From 66-474 sp040255405 (GTDB lineage Bacteria > Pseudomonadota > Gammaproteobacteria > Xanthomonadales > Rhodanobacteraceae), in NCBI GenBank assembly GCA_040255405.1, contig JBDZUX010000009.1, forward strand, positions 13,001 through 77,000: a DNA stretch of 64,000 bases. The letters are read 5' to 3'. Of the stretch, positions 7,990-15,990 are shown in pieces; within the stretch, counting starts at the first letter, position 1, and each line of letters starts with the position of its first letter. A model generated the notes under the pieces. That model did no database searches. It was given only the letters and a program-made list of their open reading frames with translations, and was not told the DNA's origin. A program made the position numbers and the translations under genes.

Positions 7990-9021
7990 TCAAAGATTCT
8001 GGCGCGCGCCCTGCTTCAACTGTTCCACGAGTTCGCCGGTCAACGGACCCAGCACGCCCCGGCACTGTTCGGGAATATGCGCGGCGGGATCGTCATCCGC
8101 GAACACGTAGTAATCGAGCAGGTCGCGCCATGCGGCGCGCTGGTCGGCGGGCAGCGCACGGAACGCGAGCAGGCAGTGATACAACGCGGCCCGCCCGTGG
8201 GCGGTGGTGTAGCCGGGCACGTCCAGCGGACTCCACCAGTAGTTCACCAGCGCATTCAACTGTTCCAGGGCTTCGACGTGGTGCCACCACAGCGGCGGGA
8301 TGTAGATCGCGTCACCCTCGTCGAGATTGGCCGCCTGCGCCGTGGCCAGCGCGGCCTTGAGGCGCGGGTAGCGCGGGTCGTCCGGGCGATCGAGACGCGC
8401 CAGGCTGATCGCCGAACCGGTGGGCGCGTAATCCAGTGGCCCGACGTAGAGGTTCGGCATTTGCCCCGGCGGAAACAGCGTGAAGCGGCGGGCGCCGCAC
8501 ACCACGCACGCGATGTTCTGCTGTGAATCGAAATGCGTGGGCGTAACGGTACGATTGCCAAGCCACAGGCGCGGTTCGATGTCCGGGGCAAGGAACGGCA
8601 ACCTGTGGTCGGCCAGCAGCGCGGGCAGGCATTCGCGCAGCGGCACGCTCTGGATCACCAGTCCTGGCGCACTCGCGCGCTGGCTGTACTTTGCGAGCCG
8701 CTGCAGCCCCAGCGTCAGCGGTACCCGGAAATGCTGGTAGTTGAACCCGGACATGTCGGGCGTGTAGCCGATGATGCCTTCGGCTTCCGGGGCGACCAGC
8801 AGCGTCGTGATGTCGGCGCCGCTGTCGAGTTCCGCCAATCGTTGCGCGAAAGCGGTATCCGACTGCAAGGCCAGCTTCACGATCGGCCAGTCGCGCACCA
8901 ATCCACGGATCACCAGCGGCCTGCCACGCGCGACCACGGCGGCGAGATCGAAATCGCGCGGATCGCCCGCGTACTCATCGAGCGGCGCCGCTTCCGGCAC
9001 CATCACGGTGACCGCGCTCAT
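7990..9021 (-). CDS. Cupin-like (JmjC/cupin_8) Fe(II) dioxygenase
   Basis: This 343-residue protein belongs to the cupin_8/JmjC-like group of putative iron- and 2-oxoglutarate-dependent oxygenases. The likely facial triad is His163-x-Asp165 (THFDSQQN) plus His247 or His248 in PPLWWHHVE, and PGLVIQSVPL resembles the second conserved block of the family. It begins within the trpF stop codon (4-bp ATGA overlap), so it is probably co-translated with trpF. The substrate is unknown. Homologues of this type are often found near tryptophan halogenases or TonB receptors, neither of which is present here. Location in a trpF operon is the only hint of a role. Confidence 0.8.
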   Translation of the reverse strand: MSAVTVMVPEAAPLDEYAGDPRDFDLAAVVARGRPLVIRGLVRDWPIVKLALQSDTAFAQRLAELDSGADITTLLVAPEAEGIIGYTPDMSGFNYQHFRVPLTLGLQRLAKYSQRASAPGLVIQSVPLRECLPALLADHRLPFLAPDIEPRLWLGNRTVTPTHFDSQQNIACVVCGARRFTLFPPGQMPNLYVGPLDYAPTGSAISLARLDRPDDPRYPRLKAALATAQAANLDEGDAIYIPPLWWHHVEALEQLNALVNYWWSPLDVPGYTTAHGRAALYHCLLAFRALPADQRAAWRDLLDYYVFADDDPAAHIPEQCRGVLGPLTGELVEQLKQGARQNL

Positions 9022-9653
9022 GCGACTTCCGCGTCGGCGGCGCGCACCGCCGCGAAGAACGCGCGCAGCTTGCCGGCGTCCTTGATCCCGGGCGCAGCTT
9101 CGACGCCACTGGCCAGATCGACCGCCCACGGCCGCGCCGCGCGGATTGCCGCGCCCACGTTCGACGGATTCAAGCCGCCAGCCAGCAGGATCGGACGGTC
9201 CAGATCCCGTGGAATGCGCGACCAGTCGAACGTCTTGCCGCGCCCGCCCTGCTGGCCCGGTGGATGGCCGTCCAGCACGAAACCGACCGCGCGCACGTGT
9301 CGGGCTGCCGCAGCCCGCACGTCCACCTCGCCATCCATGCCGATCGCCTTGATGTAACGCACCCCGAAGGCTTCACAGAACGCCGCATCCTCGCTGCCGT
9401 GGAATTGCACGCGGTCCGGCCGTATCGCGTCGACGATCCCGCGCACGCGTTCGGCGGCAAGGTCATGCGTCAACACCACCGCGTCCACGAAGGCCGGCAA
9501 CGCATCCCGGATCGCGCGCGCGCGTTCGATGGACACGCAACGCGGGCTGCTTGGTGTCATCACCATGCCGATCGCGTCCGCGCCCAGCTCGCATGCAAGC
9601 AACGCATCTTCGACGCGGGTGATGCCGCAGATTTTCACGCGGGTGCGGGACAT
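9018..9653 (-). CDS. trpF: Phosphoribosylanthranilate isomerase
   Basis: TrpF catalyses the Amadori isomerisation of N-(5-phosphoribosyl)anthranilate to CdRP in tryptophan synthesis. The 211-residue TIM-barrel protein begins MSRTRVKICGITRVEDAL, with the family's KICGIT motif. It also has VQFHGSE and the phosphate-binding LLAGGLNPSNV, and LASGVEAAPGIKD near the end. The start at 9653 is fixed by this motif, although the open frame reaches 10235. It lies just downstream of truA on the same strand, separated by a repeat, and overlaps the cupin gene by 4 bp. The rest of the trp pathway (trpE, D, C) is outside the window. Confidence 0.96.
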   Translation of the reverse strand: MSRTRVKICGITRVEDALLACELGADAIGMVMTPSSPRCVSIERARAIRDALPAFVDAVVLTHDLAAERVRGIVDAIRPDRVQFHGSEDAAFCEAFGVRYIKAIGMDGEVDVRAAAARHVRAVGFVLDGHPPGQQGGRGKTFDWSRIPRDLDRPILLAGGLNPSNVGAAIRAARPWAVDLASGVEAAPGIKDAGKLRAFFAAVRAADAEVA

Positions 9654-9661
9654 GTGTGCAA

Positions 9662-9690
9662 TCCGATCACGCGCCAGGCGCGCTCCTACA
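9662..9690 (-). repeat. TGTAGGAGCG-type REP hairpin at the truA 3' end
   Basis: On the minus strand the sequence TGTAGGAGCG is followed by a perfect 6-bp stem with a 1-base loop (CGCGCC-T-GGCGCG; + strand 9670-9682) and GTGATCGGA. TGTAGGAGCG hairpins are a widespread extragenic repeat in Pseudomonas and Xanthomonas relatives. The TAG in its head is the stop codon of truA (9686-9688). Confidence 0.65.
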
Positions 9691-10453
9691 AAGTGACTTC
9701 GGGCGGAAGTCCCCATTCTGCCGGATACCGCGGACCGATGAAGGTGAGACCCTGCGGCGTTGCGGTGACCCCTGCGATCTCGCGGTCGCGCGCCGCCAGC
9801 AGTTCCCCGATCCATTCGACCGGACGCTCGCCGCGGCCAACTTCCAGCAGCGAGCCCACGATGTTCCGGACCATGTGGTGCAGGAACGCATTGGCCTCGA
9901 TCTCGACGATCACCCGGTCGCCATCGCGACGAACGCCGATTTGGGTGACATTGCGGCGTGCGTGGCGCGCCTGGCATGACACCGCGCGGAACGATGAAAA
10001 GTCCTGTTCGCCGACGAGCGCCTGTGCCGCGGCGTGCATCGCGCCGGCATCCAGCGGCACGCGCGCCCAGGAAAGGAACCGTGCATCCAGCGCGGGACGG
10101 ATCGGACGGTTGAGGATCGCGTACCGGTAGCGGCGCGCACGCGCCGAAAACCGCGCGTGGAAATCGTCCGGCATGGCCCTGGCCCAAAGCACCGCGACGG
10201 CACGCGGCAGGCGCGTGGTGGCGCCCAGCACCCACGCGCGCGGTTCACGTTCGACGCGCGTGTCGAAATGCACCACCTGGCAGCGCGCATGCACGCCGGC
10301 ATCGGTGCGACCCGCGCAAACCACTTCAATGGAATGGTCGGCGACGAACGACAGCGCCGACTCCACCTCGGCCTGCACGCTGGGACCGTGGCTCAGGCGC
10401 TGCCAGCCGAAGAAATCGGTGCCGTCGTATTCGATGCCCAGCGCGACCCGCAT
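9686..10453 (-). CDS. truA: tRNA pseudouridine(38-40) synthase
   Basis: TruA isomerises uridines 38, 39 and 40 in the anticodon stem-loop of many tRNAs. The protein has 255 residues, a normal length, and starts MRVALGIEYDGTDFFGWQ, the conserved beginning of the family. The catalytic aspartate is Asp51 in AGRTDAGVHA, with FHARFSARAR and the C-terminal FLHHMVRNIVGSLLEVG block also present. It follows fimV by 9 bp, so fimV-truA-trpF-cupin is probably one transcript. Its stop codon lies within a TGTAGGAGCG repeat, which suggests the repeat inserted at the very end of the gene. Confidence 0.97.
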   Translation of the reverse strand: MRVALGIEYDGTDFFGWQRLSHGPSVQAEVESALSFVADHSIEVVCAGRTDAGVHARCQVVHFDTRVEREPRAWVLGATTRLPRAVAVLWARAMPDDFHARFSARARRYRYAILNRPIRPALDARFLSWARVPLDAGAMHAAAQALVGEQDFSSFRAVSCQARHARRNVTQIGVRRDGDRVIVEIEANAFLHHMVRNIVGSLLEVGRGERPVEWIGELLAARDREIAGVTATPQGLTFIGPRYPAEWGLPPEVTL

Positions 10454-10462
10454 TGCCTCATG

Positions 10463-12616
10463 TCAGCCCGCGACGTCGGCCAGCAGACGCTTGGCTTCGT
10501 CTTTCTGCGTCTGCGAACCTTCCTCGATCACTTCTTCGAGCATGGCGCGGGCGCCGACCGGATCGCCCATGTCGAGGTAGGCGCGCGCAAGGTCGAGCTT
10601 GGTGTCGACCGGATCATCGGCAAATTCCTGTTCGGTCGCGGGCTCCGTCGCCGCCGGGGCACCGCTGGGTTCGGACCGCCACGCCTCCATCACGGCTTCG
10701 ACATTCGGTTCCGCGTGCGCGGGTGCAACCGGCTCGCCGGGCGCCACGTCGTTGTCCGCCGGCGCTTCGATCCCATGCGGGGCGGGCGTCCGCACCACCG
10801 TCATGTCTTCATCCACCGGCTGGCGCAACGCGGCCATGCCGTATGGATCCTCATGGACCGCCGCGGGCAATTCGAACAACGGCAGGTGGGGCGCCAGTTC
10901 CTCGCCCATCGTCACGACTTCCTGCCATTCGGGACCGTTCGGGTCGCTGACGTGTTCGCGCATCGCCGTAGCCGCGGCGACGAAACGTGCCTCGTCCTCC
11001 TGCCCGTAGTGAAACCGGCACAAAGCGAGGTGCGCGGCCAGGTCTTCGGGATGCTCCGAGACCTGCGCCTCCAACACGGAGTCGTCCTCCGGCTCGACGA
11101 CTTGCGGCACCACGTCGTCGGGATCGGCCAAGGGCCCACGGACCGCGGCCGCCGTTTCTCCACCACGCCGCTTGCGCAGCAGCGCGACCAGGATCAACGC
11201 CAGCACCACGAGTCCGGCGATCATCCATGCCCATGGACGTTGGTACCACGGCGTGGCCGAAGCGGTTTTCGCGACCGGTTTTGCGGCGGCGGGGGCGCTG
11301 CCATTCGCCGGTGCGGTTGCCTGCGTCGCACCCGCACCCGCGGTCGCGGGGGTGGCAGAAGCAGCGCCCGTCTTGCCCGATTGCACGTCCGCGAGCTTGC
11401 GCTGCAGTTCGGCGATCGTCGCGTCCTTCATGCTCAACAGCTTGTCGGATTTCCCGGAAATGTCCTTCAGGCTGCGCACACGCGATTCGAGATCGGCATT
11501 GGACTGGTTGAGGCTGACCAGCGCGCCGCGATCGTTCTGCAGCTTCTGCTGCAAACCCGTTACGGTTTCGCTGCCCGTGCCGCCGGCCACGCCGGGTCGG
11601 TTGCGGGTGCCGGACCCTTCGCCGGTGGCGGGCACCAGCGACAAGTGATCCGAAGCCGGCGTGGATTTGCCGGGCCTGGGCGCCGCGTTCGCAGCCGCCT
11701 CCGCCGCCGTGCCTTGTACTTCGGTCGCCGGATGCGGCCGCGCCGCACGCCAGCTTTCGTACTGCCGATGCACCTGGGCATTGGCCTCGGCCACGCTGGT
11801 CTGGTCGATCACGTCGCGAGTCGGAATGCGCAGGATCGCCCCGGCCTTCAGGTTGTTGATGTTGTCCTTGAAGAACGCCTCGGGATTCGCGGCCTTGATC
11901 GCCACCATCAATTGATTGATGGTGACGTCCGAATTGCGGGTGGCATCTTTCGCGATGCCGTACAGCGTATCGCCGCGGTGGACGTCGACGCTCGCGGGCA
12001 GGTTCCCCGGTTGCGGCGTGGACGGCGCCGGTGGCGCGGCCGGCGCGGGCGGCGCGGGCGCGGGTGGCGGAGCCGCGGGCTTTTCGGCGGCCGACGGTTG
12101 CGGCTCCGGTGCGGGTTGGGGGAACGCCGATGCCGGCGGCAACTGCGCCGGCTGCGCGGTCGGAGGCGCGGCGGCCGGGGTCCTCGCCACCGGCGCAGCC
12201 TGCACGCCCGGCGCGGGCGCGGCGATCACCGGGTTCAGCAACACCACGAACTCGCGCACTTGCTTGCCCTCGCGCGTGTTCACCTGCAACAGGAAATCGA
12301 GGTACGGATCGGTGATCGGCTGGGTGCTGGTGACGAGGATCAGCTTCTGGCCATTGTTGTCGGTGACGACGTGGAACTGCAGGGTCTGGTCGGTCGGGGT
12401 GACCTGCAGGCCGGCGCGCGCGAAATCCTCTGCCGGCGCCAGCCCGACGGTGAGGCCATCGAGTTCGGTGAGGTTCTCCGGATGCAGCGGGATCGCGGCG
12501 ACCAGGGGCTGGTTCAACGCCGACTTGACCTGGATCTGGCCCAACTGCAGCGCCCATGCCGGCGCGGCGGCCGTGACCAGCAACGCGGCACATGCAAGGC
12601 GGAGTTTCAAATTCAT
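10463..12616 (-). CDS. fimV: FimV-family peptidoglycan-binding polar hub protein
   Basis: FimV is an inner-membrane protein with a periplasmic LysM domain that organises type IV pilus and twitching functions at the cell pole. The 717-residue protein starts MNLKLRLACAALLV with a signal peptide. It then has the FimV N-terminal domain (LQLGQIQVKSALNQPL), a Pro/Ala-rich linker, a LysM domain (VDVHRGDTLYGIAKD), a predicted coiled coil (LQQKLQNDRGALVSLNQS), a single membrane helix (about 470-490) and a cytoplasmic C-terminal FimV domain (KLDLARAYLDMGDPVGARAM). The start at 12616 was chosen because the signal peptide begins there. Its position between asd and truA matches Xanthomonas and Pseudomonas. 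Confidence 0.93.
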   Translation of the reverse strand: MNLKLRLACAALLVTAAAPAWALQLGQIQVKSALNQPLVAAIPLHPENLTELDGLTVGLAPAEDFARAGLQVTPTDQTLQFHVVTDNNGQKLILVTSTQPITDPYLDFLLQVNTREGKQVREFVVLLNPVIAAPAPGVQAAPVARTPAAAPPTAQPAQLPPASAFPQPAPEPQPSAAEKPAAPPPAPAPPAPAAPPAPSTPQPGNLPASVDVHRGDTLYGIAKDATRNSDVTINQLMVAIKAANPEAFFKDNINNLKAGAILRIPTRDVIDQTSVAEANAQVHRQYESWRAARPHPATEVQGTAAEAAANAAPRPGKSTPASDHLSLVPATGEGSGTRNRPGVAGGTGSETVTGLQQKLQNDRGALVSLNQSNADLESRVRSLKDISGKSDKLLSMKDATIAELQRKLADVQSGKTGAASATPATAGAGATQATAPANGSAPAAAKPVAKTASATPWYQRPWAWMIAGLVVLALILVALLRKRRGGETAAAVRGPLADPDDVVPQVVEPEDDSVLEAQVSEHPEDLAAHLALCRFHYGQEDEARFVAAATAMREHVSDPNGPEWQEVVTMGEELAPHLPLFELPAAVHEDPYGMAALRQPVDEDMTVVRTPAPHGIEAPADNDVAPGEPVAPAHAEPNVEAVMEAWRSEPSGAPAATEPATEQEFADDPVDTKLDLARAYLDMGDPVGARAMLEEVIEEGSQTQKDEAKRLLADVAG

Positions 12617-12723
12617 GGAAGCACGACCCCCAGCGACGTGGAACGCGCCGGGCTGCCCATCATGCAATGCCCCGCGCGAGCGCAAGGGTATTGCAGAAAC
12701 CGCCAATCACCAAGCGTTGACGG

Positions 12724-13050
12724 TCAGTGATCGGCGGAAGTTGCGGATGCCGGCACACCCGCGGCCTGCAGCTTCGCCTGCAGCGCGGCGATTTCCGCAT
12801 CGCGCTGCTGGAGCTGCTTTTGCTGCGCGGCGTTCTGCTGCTCCATTTGCGCCACCTGCGCCTGCAGCGCCTCGTTGTGCGCGCGCGCCGCCGCCAGCTC
12901 GGCATCGACTTCCTTCGCCTGGCTTTGCAGGTGGGTCGAAGAGCTGGCCGCGACGGATTCGGGCGGCGCGGCGATCGCCACCGCCGAGACGGATGCGCCG
13001 GAGCACGCGGCGCAAAACACCATGCCCCGCAACAAGGTTTGACACATCAT
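12724..13050 (-). CDS. Small exported coiled-coil protein
   Basis: This roughly 108-residue protein starts MMCQTLLRGMVFCAACSG at the ATG chosen because GGGG lies eight bases upstream; a GTG three codons earlier is also possible. An N-terminal hydrophobic stretch ends near AIAAP and looks like a signal peptide. No good lipobox is present, since FCAAC lacks an L/V/I at -3. The remainder is a predicted coiled coil rich in Ala and Gln (EVDAELAAARAHNEAL, QNAAQQKQLQQRDAEI). It lies between asd and fimV on the same strand. I do not recognise a family; a role in envelope scaffolding next to fimV is speculation. Confidence 0.65.
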   Translation of the reverse strand: MMCQTLLRGMVFCAACSGASVSAVAIAAPPESVAASSSTHLQSQAKEVDAELAAARAHNEALQAQVAQMEQQNAAQQKQLQQRDAEIAALQAKLQAAGVPASATSADH

Positions 13051-13074
13051 GTAGGCCACCCCGCGGCTGCGCGG

Positions 13075-14103
13075 TCAGAGGTATTCGCGGATCAGTATCT
13101 CCGCGATCTGCACTGCATTCAACGCCGCACCCTTGCGGATGTTGTCGGAGACGACCCACAGATCCAGCCCGTTCGGGTGCGAGATGTCTTCGCGGATGCG
13201 GCCAACGAACACCGGATCCTTGCCCGAGGCGTGACCCACTGGTGTCGGATAGCCGCCGGGCTTGCGCTCGTCGACCACCACGACGCCGGGTGCGGCTTCC
13301 AGCAGCGCGCGCGCTGCGGCCGCATCGATCCGGTCGCGGGTCTCGATATGCACCGCCTCGGAATGGCCGTAGAACACCGGCACCCGCACGCAGGTGGGGT
13401 TCACCTGGATCGCGTCGTCCTCGAGGATCTTGCGGGTCTCCCACACCATCTTCATTTCTTCCCTGGTGTAGCCGTTGTCGAGGAAGACGTCGATGTGCGG
13501 GATCACGTTGAACGCGATCTGCGCCGGAAACTTCTCGGCTTCCACGTCGTGAAAGTTCAGGAGTTCGGCGGTCTGGCGGCCGAGCTCCTCCATGCCGGAG
13601 CGCCCGGCACCGGACACCGATTGGTACGTCGCCACGTTGATGCGCTCGATGCCCGCGGCACGATGGATCGGCGCCAGCGCGACCAGCATCTGCATGGTCG
13701 AGCAGTTGGGGTTGGCGATGATGTTGCGGGCGGTATATTCGGCGATCGCGTGCGGATTGACTTCACTGACGACGAGTGGCACGTCGTCCACGTAGCGGAA
13801 TTCCGAAGTGTTGTCGATCGCCACCGCGCCGGCCGCGGCCGCGCGCGGCGCGTACTCGCGGCTCACCGCGCCGCCCGCCGAGAAAAACGCGATGTCGATG
13901 CCATCGAAGTCGTACTTCGCGAGATCGCGCACCACCACCTGTTTGCCGGCGAATTTCAGCGTGCTGCCTGCGGAACGCTCGCTGGCCAGCGGCACGAACG
14001 TGCCCACCGGGAATTCGCGTTCCTCGAGAATCGACATCAAGGTCTCGCCCACCGCACCGGTGGCACCGACCATCGCGACATTGTATTGGCTCTTTGTGGT
14101 CAT
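13075..14103 (-). CDS. asd: Aspartate-semialdehyde dehydrogenase
   Basis: Asd reduces aspartyl phosphate to aspartate semialdehyde, the branch point for lysine/diaminopimelate, threonine and methionine. The 342-residue protein has the NADP-binding loop MVGATGAVGETL near its start and the catalytic Cys134 in ANPNCSTMQ. A second-half HIDVF and VRVPVFYGHSEAV stretch is also typical. The start at 14103 (MTTKSQYNVAM) was chosen by family length; the open frame extends to 14160. It precedes the small coiled-coil gene and fimV on the same strand and follows a structured repeat that separates it from aroC. Confidence 0.97.
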   Translation of the reverse strand: MTTKSQYNVAMVGATGAVGETLMSILEEREFPVGTFVPLASERSAGSTLKFAGKQVVVRDLAKYDFDGIDIAFFSAGGAVSREYAPRAAAAGAVAIDNTSEFRYVDDVPLVVSEVNPHAIAEYTARNIIANPNCSTMQMLVALAPIHRAAGIERINVATYQSVSGAGRSGMEELGRQTAELLNFHDVEAEKFPAQIAFNVIPHIDVFLDNGYTREEMKMVWETRKILEDDAIQVNPTCVRVPVFYGHSEAVHIETRDRIDAAAARALLEAAPGVVVVDERKPGGYPTPVGHASGKDPVFVGRIREDISHPNGLDLWVVSDNIRKGAALNAVQIAEILIREYL

Positions 14104-14162
14104 TCGTTGCGGTACTCGCCAGTGAAGAATGGAGAACGAGGAACGAGACAGCATAGCCACAC

Positions 14163-14279
14163 GTCGTCATTCCGGGGCCGTTGCCGGCTTTTTGGCAACG
14201 GAACCCGGAGTCCGCTTTTGAAGCGCCCGCTCCGGAAACAGCTCCCGGGTTCGGCCCGCGGCCGCCCCGGAATGACGAC
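14163..14279. repeat. 117-bp nested inverted-repeat element
   Basis: The element is bounded by a perfect 15-bp inverted repeat, GTCGTCATTCCGGGG at 14163-14177 and its complement at 14265-14279. Just inside is a second perfect hairpin (CCGTTGCC / GGCAACGG), and GAACCCGG pairs with CCGGGTTC farther in. It lies alone in the 221-bp gap between asd and aroC. The nested structure resembles a MITE or compound REP element. A diverged relative seems to lie at 44354-44475. Confidence 0.65.
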
Positions 14280-14324
14280 ATGGGTACATCCGCGAATCGG
14301 CGAAACCAACAAGCAGTGTCCAGA

Positions 14325-15428
14325 TCAGGCAATACGCGGCTTGATTTCCCCCACGTCGCCGCACTGCGCCCGGTGCCTGAGGGCCTGGTCCATCAGCACC
14401 AGCGCCACCATCGCCTCGGCGATCGGCGTGGCGCGGATGCCCACGCACGGGTCGTGCCGGCCCTTGGTGCGGACTTCCGTCTCCTCGCCCGCGACATTCA
14501 CGCTGCGACCCGGCATCACGATGCTGGAGGTCGGCTTCAGCGCAATCGACGCCAGGACCTCCTGCCCGGACGAAATCCCACCCAGTATGCCGCCAGCACG
14601 GTTGGACGTAAAGCCGTCCAAACGCATTTCATCGCGGTGTCCGCTGCCTTTCTGCGCGACGCTGGCGAAACCGGCTCCGATCTCGACGCCCTTCACCGCG
14701 TTGATCGACATCAGCGCCGATGCGAGTTCCGCATCCAGCTTGCCGTACACCGGCTCGCCCCAACCCGGCGGCACGCCGGTCGCGACGACGTTGACGCGAG
14801 CTCCGCAGGAATCCCCGGCCTTGCGCAGAGCATGGATGCGAGCTTCCAGTTCGGCCACCTGCCCGGCGACGGGCCAGAAGAACGGATTGGATTCGACCAC
14901 GCCGAAGTCGATGGCCGCGCCCTCGGAAAGCGCAGCCACGATGTCGTCCATTTGCGCGAGCCAGCCGTGCACCTCGATGCCGAATTTTTCCTTCAGCCAC
15001 TTCTTCGCGATCACCGCGGCCGCCACGCGCATCGTGGTCTCGCGCGCCGACGCGCGCCCACCGCCGCGCGGATCGCGGATGCCGTATTTCTGCCAGTACG
15101 TGTAGTCGGCGTGGCCCGGCCGGAAAACCTGCGCGATCTCGGCATAATCCCTCGAACGCGCGTCGGTGTTGCGGATCAGCAGCGCGATCGGCGTACCGGT
15201 GGTGATGCCCTCGTAGACACCCGAGAGGATTTCGACGGCATCGGCCTCGTGCCGCTGCGACGTGTAGCGGGATTTGCCGGTGGCGCGACGGGCCAGGTCG
15301 TGCGTGAAATCGCCGGGCGCGATGGCGATGCCGGGCGGGCACCCATCGATCACGCAACCGATCGCCGGTCCGTGCGACTCGCCGAAGGTGGTGACGCTCA
15401 GGAGCTTGCCGAAGGTGTTGGAGGACAC
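14325..15428 (-). CDS. aroC: Chorismate synthase
   Basis: AroC converts EPSP to chorismate, the last step of the shikimate pathway, and needs reduced FMN although there is no net redox change. The 367-residue protein begins MSSNTFGKLLSVTTFGESHG from a GTG codon. The signature regions GESHGPAIGCVIDG, GGGRASARET and TSNRAGGILGGISSG are all intact. It supplies chorismate to the tryptophan pathway, of which trpF, trpB and trpA are nearby, though it is not in their operon. A GNAT acetyltransferase gene ends 33 bp upstream on the same strand. Confidence 0.97.
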   Translation of the reverse strand: MSSNTFGKLLSVTTFGESHGPAIGCVIDGCPPGIAIAPGDFTHDLARRATGKSRYTSQRHEADAVEILSGVYEGITTGTPIALLIRNTDARSRDYAEIAQVFRPGHADYTYWQKYGIRDPRGGGRASARETTMRVAAAVIAKKWLKEKFGIEVHGWLAQMDDIVAALSEGAAIDFGVVESNPFFWPVAGQVAELEARIHALRKAGDSCGARVNVVATGVPPGWGEPVYGKLDAELASALMSINAVKGVEIGAGFASVAQKGSGHRDEMRLDGFTSNRAGGILGGISSGQEVLASIALKPTSSIVMPGRSVNVAGEETEVRTKGRHDPCVGIRATPIAEAMVALVLMDQALRHRAQCGDVGEIKPRIA

Positions 15429-15461
15429 GCGTTCAATCCATCGGGAACCGACCCGTCAAGC

Positions 15462-15986
15462 TTAGCGGTCGCCGGGCTCGTCCGGTGCGGCCAGCCACTC
15501 GCGCGCCGCCAGTTCGAACATCGCGTCGCCTGCCGGCGCATCGCGGCGATGCATGCCCAGGCCCTCCAGCAACCGCATGCACATGAAGTTGCGCGGATCG
15601 ACCCGCGCGATCACGCGCTGCTTGCGCAGGCCGCCGAACACGAAATCCAGCATGACTTCCACGGCTTCGCGCGCGTAGCCGCGGCGCTGGTGCGCGGGCG
15701 CGAGGCTGATGCCGAGTTCCACCGCCCCGTTACCCACGAAGTGCAGCCCGAGGTCGCCGATCAGTTCGCCCGAATCGCGCAGGCGGATCGCGCGCTGCCA
15801 CCAGGCGCCGGGCGTGTCCGGCGCGACGCCATGCTGTGCACCAATGAACTTCGCGGCGTCGGCGACTGAAGCAGGCTTCCAGCCCTGGTAACGACTCACC
15901 GCGGGATCGTTGCGGTACGCGAACAGCGCTTCGGCATCTTCATCACGGAGCGCATCCAGCCGCAGCCGCGCGGTGACGACTTCCAT
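15462..15986 (-). CDS. GNAT-family N-acetyltransferase (RimJ/RimL-like)
   Basis: This 174-residue protein has the GNAT fold of acetyl-CoA-dependent acetyltransferases, closest in character to the RimJ/RimL group that acts on protein N-termini or small amines. It begins MEVVTARLRLDALRDEDAEAL, a typical RimJ-like opening. It carries the acetyl-CoA loop QRRGYAREAVE and the NFMCMRLLEGLGM motif. The start at 15986 was chosen for this opening. The gene lies 4 bp downstream of prmB and is followed by aroC, so prmB-GNAT-aroC may be one operon. The substrate cannot be told from sequence. Confidence 0.85.
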   Translation of the reverse strand: MEVVTARLRLDALRDEDAEALFAYRNDPAVSRYQGWKPASVADAAKFIGAQHGVAPDTPGAWWQRAIRLRDSGELIGDLGLHFVGNGAVELGISLAPAHQRRGYAREAVEVMLDFVFGGLRKQRVIARVDPRNFMCMRLLEGLGMHRRDAPAGDAMFELAAREWLAAPDEPGDR

Positions 15987-15990
15987 GGCC

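Noticed and set aside
10034..12730. 898-codon plus-strand open frame over truA and fimV
   Set aside because: Arg/Gly/His-rich antisense of real genes, with no Shine-Dalgarno sequence or homologous motif.
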